DNA of 64,000 nt from Anaerolineaceae bacterium (lineage in GTDB: Bacteria; Chloroflexota; Anaerolineae; Promineifilales; Promineifilaceae). Under the pieces are notes generated by a model, which made no database searches, was not told where the DNA came from, and saw only the letters and a list, made by a program, of their open reading frames with translations. This document shows, one piece after another, positions 44,304 through 53,597 of this stretch. Every line of letters starts with the position of its first letter. Positions within the stretch are counted from its first letter, which is position 1. Location of the stretch: positions 1 through 64,000 of the forward strand of contig PABI01000068.1 in the NCBI GenBank assembly GCA_002699125.1, in the 5' to 3' direction. Both the position numbers and the translations under genes were made by a program.

Positions 44304-45149
44304 CTATTTTAGCTTAAAGGCACCCTTCACCATGTCAGCGTCAAAGTAGCCGCTGGTATCGCCGGTGGTGGCGTAACGGTAAACGGCCGCTGTATAAATG
44401 CCGCTCAATGTACTGCTGACCAGCGAAATGAGCATGATGAGCAGGATAACGACGACAACGGCCGTAACAATCAAGCCCACACTGCCGCTCATCACTGCTA
44501 AAATGACCAGCGGAATGCCGGCTAAAATCACCAGGAAGGTAATCAGGCCAAAGATGAAGCCTACGCTCAGATTCCCGGCAATTTGCTCACCCCACGTTTC
44601 TTTTAGCAGGCTGCCGCTGCGCTTGACGGCATCCAGCGGTCCTACATTTTCTACGACCAGCACCGGCACCACCAAAAACGTGGCGATGTTCCACACAAAG
44701 CCAATCAGCGAAACCACAAAGCGCCCAATCGTGCCGGAGCGTTCAGAAATCATGCGCAAGATGGTGCCCACGGTTGCCGCAATGACAGCGTAGCCAAAGA
44801 TGGTGCCCAGCTTGCTGAAGGCAATGCGGAAACCGTCGCTTACCGTCGGATCGCCCCCTTCCAGCCGGATCATCGCCGCGCCGACCAGGGCACTGTTGAA
44901 AAAGATCGTGACAAAATACATGACCGCATAAAAAGCAAAAGCAACGATGTAGCTAAAGATGCTCAATTCTCCGTTGGCTACGGCCGAATCCAGCACACCG
45001 GCCAAAATCGTGGGCACGGCAAAGGTGATGAGCACCGCAATTGAAGCAAAAAAGGCCACCAGAGGGAACACCATCAGCTCCTTATCGGCTAACAGCACCT
45101 GCCAGCTGGCTTTGACCAATTCCCAGCTATTTGAAAGTCGTTGAAACAT
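44304..45149 (-). CDS. DUF6159 multi-pass membrane protein
   Basis: A 281 aa protein that opens with FQRLSNSWELVKASWQVLLADKELMVFPLVAFFASIAVLITF and has about six hydrophobic segments. The first is a paired helix around residue 25-50, then AFYAVMYFVTIFFNSALVGAAMIRLEG, and the last ends in SGIYTAAVYRYATTGDTSGYF. This is the pattern of the DUF6159 family, common in archaea and Chloroflexota and of unknown function. AGGAGGTAGG is directly upstream of the ATG at 45149, a strong site. Stands alone. Confidence 0.8.
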   Translation of the reverse strand: MFQRLSNSWELVKASWQVLLADKELMVFPLVAFFASIAVLITFAVPTILAGVLDSAVANGELSIFSYIVAFAFYAVMYFVTIFFNSALVGAAMIRLEGGDPTVSDGFRIAFSKLGTIFGYAVIAATVGTILRMISERSGTIGRFVVSLIGFVWNIATFLVVPVLVVENVGPLDAVKRSGSLLKETWGEQIAGNLSVGFIFGLITFLVILAGIPLVILAVMSGSVGLIVTAVVVVILLIMLISLVSSTLSGIYTAAVYRYATTGDTSGYFDADMVKGAFKLK

Positions 45150-45557
45150 TTCCTACCTCCTGAAAATAACAGAATGACCTGATTAACACTTTGCTTTACG
45201 GAAGTTGCGCCAAAATGTTGTTTACGGCCGTAAATAGCTGCGATTCACGACTCATTTTGCCGACGCAATCGTTACAAAATCAATGCTATCGCTTCCCTTC
45301 ATCATGTTTAGCAGATTCAAACTATGTTGGCAGTTTCGCAAAATTATTGACGAGAGCCAGAGAATCGTGTACGCTATCGGGGTAGATTTTGCGAGTTTTG
45401 TCCTGGATACCTAAAAGCACTACCTGGACGCAAAAAGTCGGGAAAGTGCTTTTTTTATTGGGTCAAGCCCGCACCTGTAAATGGCCAAATTTAGAAAAAT
45501 ATAGATGTGGTTACAAAACGGCCGTTTACTGTAGAACCACAAGGAGATTCTTTTTCA
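45150..45557 (+). promoter_or_regulatory. Cold-shock gene control region with a promoter and terminator-like leader hairpin
   Basis: This 408 nt spacer contains TTGACG (45347-45352), 17 nt, TACGCT (45370-45375), a fair promoter. About 35 nt into the expected RNA, AAAGCACT (45414-45421) pairs with AGTGCTTT (45445-45452), followed by TTTTT, with a GAC/GTC inner stem: the form of an intrinsic terminator. The RNA either ends there as a roughly 75 nt small RNA or reads through to the csp start at 45558, as in a cold-shock leader. Two ACGGCCGT octamers (45224, 45518) lie in this spacer. The first 150 nt hold nothing else I recognise. Confidence 0.5.
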
Positions 45558-45767
45558 ATGTCAGAATTAACAACCGGAACCGTCAAATGGTTCAACGACC
45601 AAAAAGGCTTTGGCTTTATTGCTGTGGATGATGGTGATGATGTATTTGTCCATTATTCAGCCATTAATGGTTTCGGCCGTAAAACCCTCTATGAAGGGCA
45701 GCGCGTCGAATTTAACGTCGAAGCTGGCCCCAAAGGTCCGGCTGCAGCCAACGTAACGGCTATTTAA
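45558..45767 (+). CDS. Cold shock protein (CspA family)
   Basis: A 69 aa OB-fold nucleic-acid-binding protein. The RNP1 motif KGFGFI and the RNP2-like DVFVHYSAI are present, preceded by the usual [10 protein letters not shown]. It binds single-stranded RNA as a chaperone that melts secondary structure. The start at 45558 has AAGGAG 11 nt upstream and matches family length; 17 further in-frame codons upstream are leader sequence. Two hairpins end the transcript. The long leader with a terminator-like hairpin suggests regulation at the RNA level. Confidence 0.96.
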   Translation: MSELTTGTVKWFNDQKGFGFIAVDDGDDVFVHYSAINGFGRKTLYEGQRVEFNVEAGPKGPAAANVTAI

Positions 45768-45788
45768 GATTTTTGGTCGTTTAGATTG

Positions 45789-45880
45789 CCTGCTTGCTAC
45801 CGGGCAAGCAGGTATTAAACAATTAAAATAAGCAAGTTCCAAGACTTTCGTTCCGTATTTGGGCGAAAGTCTTTCTTTTT
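45789..45880 (+). terminator. Two consecutive terminator hairpins after the cold shock gene
   Basis: CCTGCTTGC-TACCGG-GCAAGCAGG (45789-45812) forms the first stem. AAGACTTTCG (45841-45850) with CGAAAGTCTT (45864-45873), followed by TCTTTTTCT, forms the second. The second is a clear intrinsic terminator lying just before the slyD-like gene. Confidence 0.8.
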
Positions 45881-45905
45881 CTGCAGGAAGTTTAGGAGAG
45901 TTAAG

Positions 45906-46406
45906 ATGAGTGAAACGCTAAAAGTTAAAGAAGGTGTTGTTGTTAGCCTGGATTACACACTGCGTTTAGATGATGGAGAAATTATCGATTCCTCGGCTGA
46001 GAATGAGCCGTTGGAATATTTGCACGGCTATGGCCAGATTATTCCAGGGCTGGAGAAAGCATTGGCGGGGCTGACTGTAGGCGACAGCAAAAAAGTGGTA
46101 GTGCCCGCCGCAGAGGCTTACGGTGAAGTAAACATGGAAGCGTTTGAAATTGTATCCCGCTCCATGTTCCCCGATGATATGGAATTGGAAGAAGGCCTGG
46201 CGCTTACTTTGCGCGATGCCGAAACAAACGAACCATTTGATGCCGCCATTGCTGAAGTTCGTGAAAATGAAGTCATGCTCGACTTCAACCACCCGCTGGC
46301 CGGTGAAACGCTGTATTTTGAAGTAACCATCCCGGCAATTCGCGCAGCTTCAGAAGAAGAGCTGGCGCATGGCCATGCGCACGGACCAGATGGACATCAT
46401 CATTAA
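45906..46406 (+). CDS. FKBP-type peptidyl-prolyl isomerase, SlyD-like
   Basis: A 166 aa protein: FKBP domain (VSLDYTLRLDDGEIIDSS, then PLEYLHGYGQIIPGLEKALAGLTVGD) with an inserted-flap chaperone domain (about 75-130), and FDFNHPLAGETLYFEV closing the FKBP fold as in SlyD. The C-terminal His-rich tail (HGHAHGPDGHHH) is short but suits nickel or zinc binding. SlyD is a cytoplasmic folding helper and metallochaperone for hydrogenase in enterics. TTTAGGAG is just ahead of the ATG at 45906. Ends with its own terminator. Confidence 0.94.
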   Translation: MSETLKVKEGVVVSLDYTLRLDDGEIIDSSAENEPLEYLHGYGQIIPGLEKALAGLTVGDSKKVVVPAAEAYGEVNMEAFEIVSRSMFPDDMELEEGLALTLRDAETNEPFDAAIAEVRENEVMLDFNHPLAGETLYFEVTIPAIRAASEEELAHGHAHGPDGHHH

Positions 46407-46431
46407 TGTTTGTGAAATCGAGACCGTTTTT

Positions 46432-46459
46432 AAAAGGGCATCTGCGGATGTCCTTTTTT
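46432..46459 (+). terminator. Intrinsic terminator of the slyD-like gene
   Basis: AAAAGGGCATC pairs with GATGTCCTTTT around TGCG, with one mismatch, and is followed by TT. It is 26 nt after the stop codon. Confidence 0.75.
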
Positions 46460-46683
46460 ATTATCTGAACCTGTGATGGAACTTTTGGGGTTGCTTTGGC
46501 GTTATGGAAGCAGCAGGGTTGAGAAATGATTCACAAACTGCTGTTAATCTTAATAACCAAAGCTGCACAACTCCTTCAACCGCGATCCCCAATTAATAAA
46601 GCCAATTGGTGTGCCGATACTCAATGAGTATGGACGCATGCCAGGGTTGTGCCAGCTTGACTAATTTTGAGGAGAAAGTTTTT

Positions 46684-48033
46684 ATGAAGTTTCAAAACAA
46701 GTTCGTAAACCTGTTAATCATGAATTTTATTTTGCTGCTGGCGCTGGCGGCTTGCAGCCCCGCTGGTTCGGGGAGCGACGTTGAGCCAGAGGTTGATTCT
46801 GTGACCGCGTTGGAAGGCAGCAGCTGGGTACTTAATGAATTTGGGCCAGAAGAGGGTCCGACGGCCGTTTTGCCCGACACTGCTATCACCCTTACCTTTA
46901 CCGACGGCGGTATTAATGGCTCGGCTGGCTGCAACAGCTACTTTGGCGAATTCACCCAGTCCGGCAGCTCGCTCACGTTTGGCGCCATTGGCTCCACCAA
47001 AATGGCCTGCCCCGATCCCCTCATGCAGCAAGAAAATGAATACCTGGCAGCGCTGGACACGGTGAGCCGCTTCACGCTGGAAGGTGACCAACTGACGCTG
47101 GAATATGAAGACGGCCGTCTGATTTTCACAGAAGGCACCGTTGAAGAAGCCAATGACGAAGCAGAAATGGACGAGGAAGAGACCATCAAGACGATTTTTG
47201 TCGGCCCGGAACTGGTCGACTGCGTCGGCGTTGCGCCGCAGGAATGTTTGCAGGTACGTGAAAGCGAAGATGAAGAATGGTCGCTGTTTTACGGCCAGAT
47301 TATTGGTTTTGAGTATGAACCAGGCTATGAATATGAACTGCGCGTTACCGAAACCGAGGTCGATAATCCAGCCGCCGATGCCTCCTCCCTGGAAGTGACG
47401 TTGGTAGAAGTTGTGAGCCAAACGGCCGTTCCCACCACACCAGAATCGCGGCCAGAAGGCAGCGAACTGCAAGGCACAAGCTGGGTTTTAACCACCTTTG
47501 GGCCAACTGACAGCCAAACGGCCGTCCTGCCCGACACCGAACTCACGCTGAACTTTGACGGTGACCAGATTAATGGCCTCGCTGGCTGCAACAGCTACTT
47601 TGCCGAAGTCACTATCAATGAAGATGGCACACTATCTGTGGGGCTGGCGGGCAGCACGCTCATGGCCTGTATGAATGAAGATGTGATGCAGCAGGAAAGT
47701 GATTTTTTGGCAGCTTTGGGTGAAGTCACCAGCTACACACTCTCTGGCAACCGGCTGACGCTGCACACAGAGAATGGCTCTTTAGAGTTTGTCGCCGCTA
47801 CGATGCACGAAACTGGTGAGGAAGACGCAGAAGTGGTGGATTGGGAAACGGCCGTTTCCCTCCTCAACAGCGGTGAAGTCGTTGAAATCTTCCAAACCCA
47901 CAGCCTGGACGTGACGCTGACTTTGGCCGACGACCGTACCATCAAAACCGTCGAACCGGCCATCGACGACATCTTCCAGGCCATCGAGGATTGTGGCGAA
48001 CCGTGCCGCGATATTTTGATGGCGACGGAGTAA
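46684..48033 (+). CDS. Lipoprotein with two META domains, a DUF4377-like insert and a C-terminal Cys-pair module
   Basis: A 449 aa lipoprotein, signal peptide with lipobox LALAAC-S. Two META (HslJ-like) domains each run from SSWVLNEFGP or TSWVLTTFGP through GCNSYF to ALDTVSRFTLEGDQLTLEYEDGRLIF or its equivalent, at about 35-140 and 260-370. Between them is a stretch of about 80 residues resembling DUF4377 (ELVDCVGVAPQECLQVRE). At the end a separate module of about 65 residues has EIFQTHSLDVTLTLADDR and IEDCGEPCRDILMATE with a Cys pair. META proteins are exported and linked to heat or antibiotic tolerance in enterics. GAGGAGAAA supports the start at 46684. Confidence 0.87.
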   Translation: MKFQNKFVNLLIMNFILLLALAACSPAGSGSDVEPEVDSVTALEGSSWVLNEFGPEEGPTAVLPDTAITLTFTDGGINGSAGCNSYFGEFTQSGSSLTFGAIGSTKMACPDPLMQQENEYLAALDTVSRFTLEGDQLTLEYEDGRLIFTEGTVEEANDEAEMDEEETIKTIFVGPELVDCVGVAPQECLQVRESEDEEWSLFYGQIIGFEYEPGYEYELRVTETEVDNPAADASSLEVTLVEVVSQTAVPTTPESRPEGSELQGTSWVLTTFGPTDSQTAVLPDTELTLNFDGDQINGLAGCNSYFAEVTINEDGTLSVGLAGSTLMACMNEDVMQQESDFLAALGEVTSYTLSGNRLTLHTENGSLEFVAATMHETGEEDAEVVDWETAVSLLNSGEVVEIFQTHSLDVTLTLADDRTIKTVEPAIDDIFQAIEDCGEPCRDILMATE

Positions 48034-48042
48034 TTACGTTGG

Positions 48043-48097
48043 AGTAAAAAGTGAAAGTGGTAAGTGAAAAGTAACAATCCACTTATCACTTTTTACT
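48043..48097. repeat. 55-nt inverted repeat of AGTAAAAAGTG words
   Basis: AGTAAAAAGTGAAAGTGG (48043-48060) pairs with CCACTTATCACTTTTTACT (48079-48097) with one unpaired base. More TTCACTTTTCAC words follow to 48113, right up to the stop of the penicillin-binding protein. It separates two convergent genes; the same words recur at 55490-55582. Confidence 0.8.
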
Positions 48098-48114
48098 CTT
48101 CACTTTTCACTCGC

Positions 48115-50610
48115 CTACCCGCCTGGTGTGTTCGTTGGCGAAGGCGAGCTGCGCAGGACGTTCAGCGGGCAGACGGCCGGAGGAGCCATGCGGTAGCCGG
48201 AAGATTGGGCCCACTGCCGGGCTTTGACCTCGTCGGGGTAAAACGGGGGGACGGGCAGGTAGAGCCTCACGGTGGCATTTTCCGGCGGGCTGGTGCTGTT
48301 GATGACGCATTCAGTGGGGCGGGGGATTTTGCTGCCGTTGCTCAGCTCCGGCTGGGCGTCCAAAATGCGCTGGCCTTCATCGGCGGGCAGGGGCATCGTG
48401 GACAATGTCCAGGCGCCTAAGTTTTCGCCCATGTTGGCGTTGTAGCTGATGCGGGCGTTGCCGTGCACCGGCGCGCCGACGATGAACCAGTCGTTGCGCG
48501 TGGCGGTGCAGCGGCTGCTGCCAGTGCCGGAGGGCAGGCAGACGGGGCGCAGCTCAATGCCTTGCGGCTGTACAAAACCGGTGGCCGGGGGACGCCCGTT
48601 TACCCACAAACTTTGCATCATCTCCGGATCGTTATAAATGGTTTGCATGATGTTGTTCCACAGCGGAGCCGCTCCGCGCAAACCGGAGGAGTCTACCATG
48701 GGACGGCCGTCTGAATTCCCCATCCAGATGCCCACCACCACGCCCGGCGTGTACCCAATCGTCCAATTGTCGCGAAAGTCGTTGGTAGTGCCCGTTTTAA
48801 CCGCGGCGGGGAAGGGCAGCTCCAGCGCGTTGTTGACCCCCATCGCCGACACGCGTGCCTGATCATCGTCCAAAATGTCGGTGATGATGTAGGCAATCTT
48901 GGGATCAATGGCGTTGACGGCGGGGAGCTGATTTTGCTGCGCATCAAAAATGACGTTGCCCCGACTGTCGGTGATTTGGAGCACGGAAGTGAGGCGCGGC
49001 TTTTGCCCCTGATTGGCCAGCGTGGCAAAGGCGTGGGTCATCTCCAGCAGCGGCACTTCGCCGCCGCCCAGGGTGAGCGCCAGGCCGTAAAAGCCGGGCG
49101 GCTCGCGCAGCGACTCGATGCCCATGCTGCGCGCCGTGGCCACAAAGTTGGGCACGCCCACATCGCGCAGAAGCTGCACAGGCGGGATGTTGTAGCTGTT
49201 GGCCAGGGCATCACGGAACAGCACCGGGCCGCGATAGTAGCCATCATAATTGGTGGGCACCATCTTTTCGCCGTCGCCTAAATCCAGCTCAATGGGCACG
49301 TCCCACAGCACGTCGGCGGTGGACCAGCCGCGCTGCAGCGCGGTGGCGTAGGTGATGGGCTTGATGCTGCTGCCCGGTTGGCGCGGACTGATGGCGACGT
49401 TTACCTGGCCATCAATCGACTCGTCAAAATAATCCAGGCTGCCCACCATGGCCAAAATCTCGCCGCTGTTGGGCTTGAGGATAACCACCGAAGCGTTGCT
49501 GACGTTGTGGGCGGCAGCGCGGGCGGCGACTCGTTCGCGTGCGGCCGTTTCCGCCATCTCCTGCATGTTTAAATCTAGACTGGTGGTGATTTGCCAGCCG
49601 CCCAGGGCCATCGCATCGGGTCCATACAGCTTTTCCAGCTCATTTTGCACATACAGCACAAAGTGGGCGGCTTCCAGCGTCACGTCCCCGGCGGCTTCAT
49701 TGGCCGTGATGCGTGGCGCAATGCGCACCGTCACCCCCTTGGCAATTCTGGCATCCAGCGAACTGATCATGCCTTCATCCACCATCAAATCCAGGATGAA
49801 TTCCTGGCGTGCCTTGGCCGCCTCAAAATTAGTATATGGATCCCAATCCAGCGGCGATTGGGGCAGCCCGGCCAGAAAGGCGGATTCGGCCAGAGTCAAA
49901 TCTTGGGCCGGTTTGCCAAAGTAGGTTTGGGCGGCGGCTTCGATGCCATAAGCCAGATTGCCGTAGTAGATTTCATTGAGGTACATCTGGATGATGGCTT
50001 CTTTGCTGCGCTGCTGGGTCATGATGAAGGCCAGGAAGATTTCGCGCAGCTTGCGCTCATAGCTAACGCTGACGCGCTCTTCGTAGCTGAAGGCAATGTG
50101 GCGCACCAACTGCTGGGTGATGGTGCTGGCGCCTACGGGACGGCCGTCTTGATTGCGGTAATTGTTTAATACGGCCGCACCAATAGCCGCCGGGTCTACC
50201 CCATAATTGTCCCAAAACGTATCATCTTCTACGGCCACGGTGGCATCAATTACCGATTGCGGGATTTCGGAATAGGCCAGCCAGAGGCGCTTGTCTGTGG
50301 TGGTGAGTTCAAAGAGCAGCTCGCCATTGCGATCAAAAAAGCGGGGGGTGCCGCCAACGCCGGTGCCCCGGTAGGCCACCACCTGGTCAATGGAATCAGA
50401 CAGTTCGTTGCTCAGGTAGATGTAGGTACCGACAAAGGCGAGAATGCCCAAAAACAATCCAATTAAGCCAAGCTGTACCAGCAGGATAATGGCTTTAGCC
50501 AGGCAGCCGCGCTTGTTTTTGTCGTTGTTGTTTTTGTTGCCAGATTGTTTGGGGGAACGACCCTGGTACTTTTCCAGATATTCTAATCTGTAACCACCGT
50601 TATTTGTCAT
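48115..50610 (-). CDS. Class A penicillin-binding protein (PBP1A family)
   Basis: An 831 aa bifunctional cell-wall synthase. A basic cytoplasmic tail of about 35 residues precedes one membrane helix (AIILLVQLGLIGLFLGILAFVG). The GT51 glycosyltransferase (about 75-270) has the catalytic Glu in VAVEDDTFWDNYGVD and GASTITQQLVRH. The transpeptidase domain (about 340-700) has the nucleophile Ser in PGSSIKPITYA, ANSYNIPP as the SxN motif and KTGTTNDF as the KTG motif. It polymerises and crosslinks peptidoglycan at the outer face of the membrane, implying a murein wall. The C-terminal 100 residues are a Pro/Asn-rich extension. The ATG at 50610 lacks a clear ribosome-binding site. Confidence 0.95.
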   Translation of the reverse strand: MTNNGGYRLEYLEKYQGRSPKQSGNKNNNDKNKRGCLAKAIILLVQLGLIGLFLGILAFVGTYIYLSNELSDSIDQVVAYRGTGVGGTPRFFDRNGELLFELTTTDKRLWLAYSEIPQSVIDATVAVEDDTFWDNYGVDPAAIGAAVLNNYRNQDGRPVGASTITQQLVRHIAFSYEERVSVSYERKLREIFLAFIMTQQRSKEAIIQMYLNEIYYGNLAYGIEAAAQTYFGKPAQDLTLAESAFLAGLPQSPLDWDPYTNFEAAKARQEFILDLMVDEGMISSLDARIAKGVTVRIAPRITANEAAGDVTLEAAHFVLYVQNELEKLYGPDAMALGGWQITTSLDLNMQEMAETAARERVAARAAAHNVSNASVVILKPNSGEILAMVGSLDYFDESIDGQVNVAISPRQPGSSIKPITYATALQRGWSTADVLWDVPIELDLGDGEKMVPTNYDGYYRGPVLFRDALANSYNIPPVQLLRDVGVPNFVATARSMGIESLREPPGFYGLALTLGGGEVPLLEMTHAFATLANQGQKPRLTSVLQITDSRGNVIFDAQQNQLPAVNAIDPKIAYIITDILDDDQARVSAMGVNNALELPFPAAVKTGTTNDFRDNWTIGYTPGVVVGIWMGNSDGRPMVDSSGLRGAAPLWNNIMQTIYNDPEMMQSLWVNGRPPATGFVQPQGIELRPVCLPSGTGSSRCTATRNDWFIVGAPVHGNARISYNANMGENLGAWTLSTMPLPADEGQRILDAQPELSNGSKIPRPTECVINSTSPPENATVRLYLPVPPFYPDEVKARQWAQSSGYRMAPPAVCPLNVLRSSPSPTNTPGG

Positions 50611-50801
50611 AATAATATGTTAAGCGGATTTAGGAATTGGTCAAGAGTGACTTCGGGTGCACATAAGAAATATGGTTTTGGCGTGATGCGAGAAACGCGA
50701 TACGTGACAAGACAAAATCACGTTTCATGCTTCACGTATCATCTGTTTTTGCTACAGCATTTGCCTGAGGTTAGAATGATTGCTCGGAGGAAAATGATTG
50801 T

Positions 50802-51605
50802 ATGTGGGAAAACTTTGTCACGATTTGGACGGCTGGTACCTGGTGGAGCGATTTGCTGCACATTACGGTTTACTTTTTGCTGGCGTATCTGATACACCGG
50901 CTGTCTGGCCGGATTGCGCGGCGGATACTGCGCATTGGCAGCCTGTCCAGACAGCGGCGTCAGATGCGCCAGGAGCGGCAGAACACTTTGACCAGCCTGG
51001 TAGCCAGCGCCGTTACGTTTTTGTCTGTGGTAACGGCCGTATTTCTCAGCCTCAGTTTATTTATCAGCAGTGCAGATCTGATCTGGATGGTGGGCTTGTT
51101 CGCGGCGGCGTTTGGTTTGGGGGCACGGCCGTTGGTCAGTGATTATCTTACCGGCGTTGGATTTTTATTTGAAGATACGTTTGATGTGGGGGAGAAAGTA
51201 GATATTTTAGGCAATGAAGGTGTGGTCGAAACGGTCAATCTCCGCACCACGACATTGCGGTCGCCCAGTGGCGAATTGTTTGTGGTGCCCAATGGGGAAA
51301 TTCGCATTGTGCGCAACTTTAGCCGGGGCCGTTTTTCGCCAGCTACTATCTCGCTCAAGCTCAACGCCGAAGATTTAAGCCGGGCGCTGCCCATTTTGGA
51401 GGAGCTGAGCAAAGAAGCGCCGCTGCTATTACCCAACTTGCTGGAGCCGTGGCAAATCATTAGCGAAACCGGCTCGATTGGCCTGCAAACGGAGCTGACG
51501 CTCGTGGCCAAGGCCAAATACGCTATGGGTGCAGAAATGCGGCCCAAGCTGCTGGCGCTGGTGCATGAACGGCTGAATGAAGCGGGTGTTCATCTGGCAG
51601 ATTGA
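50802..51605 (+). CDS. MscS-family mechanosensitive channel, short form
   Basis: A 267 aa membrane protein with three hydrophobic segments in the first 120 residues. The pore helix is GLFAAAFGLGARPLVSDYLTGVGFLFEDTFDVGE, followed by the beta-domain GNEGVVETVNLRTTTLRSPSGELFVVPNGEI and a cytoplasmic cage ending in RLNEAGVHL. This is the minimal MscS/YkuT-type architecture. It differs clearly from the longer channel at 4466. CGGAGGAAA supports the start. The next gene starts about 20 nt downstream, so the two may be co-transcribed. Confidence 0.92.
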   Translation: MWENFVTIWTAGTWWSDLLHITVYFLLAYLIHRLSGRIARRILRIGSLSRQRRQMRQERQNTLTSLVASAVTFLSVVTAVFLSLSLFISSADLIWMVGLFAAAFGLGARPLVSDYLTGVGFLFEDTFDVGEKVDILGNEGVVETVNLRTTTLRSPSGELFVVPNGEIRIVRNFSRGRFSPATISLKLNAEDLSRALPILEELSKEAPLLLPNLLEPWQIISETGSIGLQTELTLVAKAKYAMGAEMRPKLLALVHERLNEAGVHLAD

Positions 51606-51625
51606 TCTAAGTGAGGAGAACTCTG

Positions 51626-52111
51626 ATGGATAGAAAGCGGGTCGTCAGGTTAACGGGACTTATTCTTGTTGTTTGTTTGGTGGGAACGGCCGTAACCCTC
51701 ATCATTAGCCGCTTGCTGTTTGGCACGGTGACGAATGAGCCCACCACGGTGGAGATGGAAATGGACGCGCCAGAGCAGGTGACTCTGAACGAACCGTTTG
51801 TCGTGACATTGCAGCTGACCAACGTTTTCACCGGCAGCCAGACGCTGCACAGCATCGATCTGGACAATGATTACCTGAAAAATGTTCGTCTGGATGGCAG
51901 CAATCCGGAGTTTGGGGAGATACGGCCGTTGCCCCTCACCGGTTTTGCCAGCTACAGCTTCAACTGGCTGCTGCCCGCGAGACGAACCTCCACGGTTGAA
52001 CTCATGTTTGTGCCTGAAAGAGTGGGGCAATTCTCTGGACTGGTTGATGTTTGCCTGGAAGACGGCACACTCTGCCAGGCACTTCCCCTGGAAACAGAAG
52101 TTGTAGAGTAA
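51626..52111 (+). CDS. Hypothetical membrane-anchored beta-sandwich protein
   Basis: A 161 aa protein with one N-terminal hydrophobic segment (VVRLTGLILVVCLVGTAVTLIISRLLF). An outer domain follows with alternating strands (PEQVTLNEPFVVTLQLTNVFTGSQTLHSIDLDNDYLKNVRLDG ... YSFNWLLPARRTSTVELMFVPERVGQFSGLVDVCLEDGTLC). The pattern recalls immunoglobulin-like or CARDB-type folds in exported proteins. I do not recognise a specific family. The ATG at 51626 has GAGGAG 8 nt upstream; an upstream GTG at 51611 is less likely. It follows the MscS gene by 20 nt, so a link with the channel is possible. Confidence 0.65.
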   Translation: MDRKRVVRLTGLILVVCLVGTAVTLIISRLLFGTVTNEPTTVEMEMDAPEQVTLNEPFVVTLQLTNVFTGSQTLHSIDLDNDYLKNVRLDGSNPEFGEIRPLPLTGFASYSFNWLLPARRTSTVELMFVPERVGQFSGLVDVCLEDGTLCQALPLETEVVE

Positions 52112-52122
52112 AAAGCAGATTT

Positions 52123-52190
52123 AACGCAAAGGCGCAGAGAGCGCAGAGTTTTTATTATGTTTCCTCTGCGTCCTCTGCGTCTCCGCGGTT
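52123..52190. repeat. 68-nt inverted repeat of CGCAGAG words
   Basis: AACGCAAAGGCGCAGAGAGCGCAGAG (left) pairs imperfectly with CTCTGCGTCCTCTGCGTCTCCGCGGTT (right) around about 15 nt. CTCTGCGTCTCCGCGGTT also occurs at 44279-44296. It lies between convergent genes (the membrane protein and icd) and likely serves as a transcript end. Confidence 0.75.
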
Positions 52191-52195
52191 CATTC

Positions 52196-53434
52196 TTACA
52201 TATTGTCTACGATGGCCTGACCAAACTCAGAGCACTTCAGCTTGGTGGCGCCATCAATTTGGCGGTGCAGGTCATAGGTGACGGTTTTGTCCTGGATTGT
52301 TTTGGTCATTGCCTCCACAATCATTTCGCCCGCTTCCGTCCAACCCATGTAATCTAGCATCATGACGCCGCTGAGGATGAGGCTGCCGGGATTGACCTGG
52401 TCTTTGCCGGCATACTTGGGTGCGGTGCCGTGGGTGGCTTCAAACAGGGCCACGCCATCACCAATGTTACCGCCGGGAGCCATGCCCAGCCCACCAACTT
52501 GGGCTGCGGCTGCGTCGCTCATGTAGTCGCCGTTCAGGTTCAGGGTGGCGATGACATCGTAGTCGGTTGTGCGGGTCAGCAGCTGCTGGAGCATATTGTC
52601 GGCAATTACGTCTTTAATGACGATCTCTTTGCCATTGTTGGGATTTTTCATGATGTGCCAGGGTCCGCCTTCCCATGGCTCGGCACCAAACTCGTCACGG
52701 GCCAATTCGTAGCCCCAGTCGCGGAAGGCACCTTCGGTGAACTTCATGATGTTCCCTTTATGCACCAGGCTGACGGAGCTGCGGTTGTGGTCGATGGCGT
52801 ATTCAATTGCCTGGCGCACCAGTCGCTTGGTGCCAAATTCGCTAACCGGCTTAATGCCGATGGCGGAAGCCTCGCGCACATCTTTGCCCAACTCGTCGCG
52901 CAAAAAGGCGATCAGCTTGTTGGCTTCAGCGGAGTTGGCCACAAATTCCACGCCGGAATAAACATCTTCCGTGTTCTCGCGGAAGATAACGATGTCCATC
53001 CGCTCGGGATGGGCCATAGGGCTGGGCGTGCCGGGAATGTAGCGCACCGGGCGCACGCAGGCATACAAATCAAGCACCTGCCGCAGCGTTACGTTCAAAC
53101 TACGGAAACCACCGCCTACGGGGGTTGTCAGGGGACCTTTGATGCCTACCAGGTATTCGCGCATAGCGTCGAACGTTTCTTCTGGCATGTAGTTGCCATC
53201 ATAGATTTCGGCCGCTTTTTCGCCGGAGTAAATCTCCATCCAGGCGATTTTACGCTTGCCGCCGTACGCTTTTTCTACGGCCGAATTCCAAACGTGCAGC
53301 GAAGCGGGCGTAATGTCAACGCCAATACCGTCGCCTTCAATGTAAGCCACAATGGGATTGTCCGGTACGTTTAACTTCCCATTGGCAAAGGTAATCTTTT
53401 CGCCATTCGGTACTTTGATATGGGCATAACTCAT
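52196..53434 (-). CDS. icd: Isocitrate dehydrogenase (NADP-type)
   Basis: A 412 aa cytoplasmic enzyme of the citric acid cycle. It opens with the family N-terminus [33 protein letters not shown]. Next comes [38 protein letters not shown] and the phosphorylation/substrate loop [12 protein letters not shown], then [43 protein letters not shown] and [24 protein letters not shown]. These are all canonical for bacterial NADP isocitrate dehydrogenase. AAGGAGAG precedes the ATG at 53434. Monocistronic. Confidence 0.97.
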   Translation of the reverse strand: MSYAHIKVPNGEKITFANGKLNVPDNPIVAYIEGDGIGVDITPASLHVWNSAVEKAYGGKRKIAWMEIYSGEKAAEIYDGNYMPEETFDAMREYLVGIKGPLTTPVGGGFRSLNVTLRQVLDLYACVRPVRYIPGTPSPMAHPERMDIVIFRENTEDVYSGVEFVANSAEANKLIAFLRDELGKDVREASAIGIKPVSEFGTKRLVRQAIEYAIDHNRSSVSLVHKGNIMKFTEGAFRDWGYELARDEFGAEPWEGGPWHIMKNPNNGKEIVIKDVIADNMLQQLLTRTTDYDVIATLNLNGDYMSDAAAAQVGGLGMAPGGNIGDGVALFEATHGTAPKYAGKDQVNPGSLILSGVMMLDYMGWTEAGEMIVEAMTKTIQDKTVTYDLHRQIDGATKLKCSEFGQAIVDNM

Positions 53435-53597
53435 GGATTGCTCTCCTTAAACTAAGTTAACGCAGAAACATGGAGAGGATCAGCCTGTGGTGCAGAAAAG
53501 ATCTGCCAAAGGTATAGAGCCTCACAGAATCTGCTGAGTTTGTGTGAATGCTTTGGCTTTCGGTTGGATTATACGTGATTGGGACAAATGGGAAAAT

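Noticed and set aside
52430..53374. 314-codon plus-strand frame opposite icd
   Set aside because: Shadow of icd, which is certain from its motifs.
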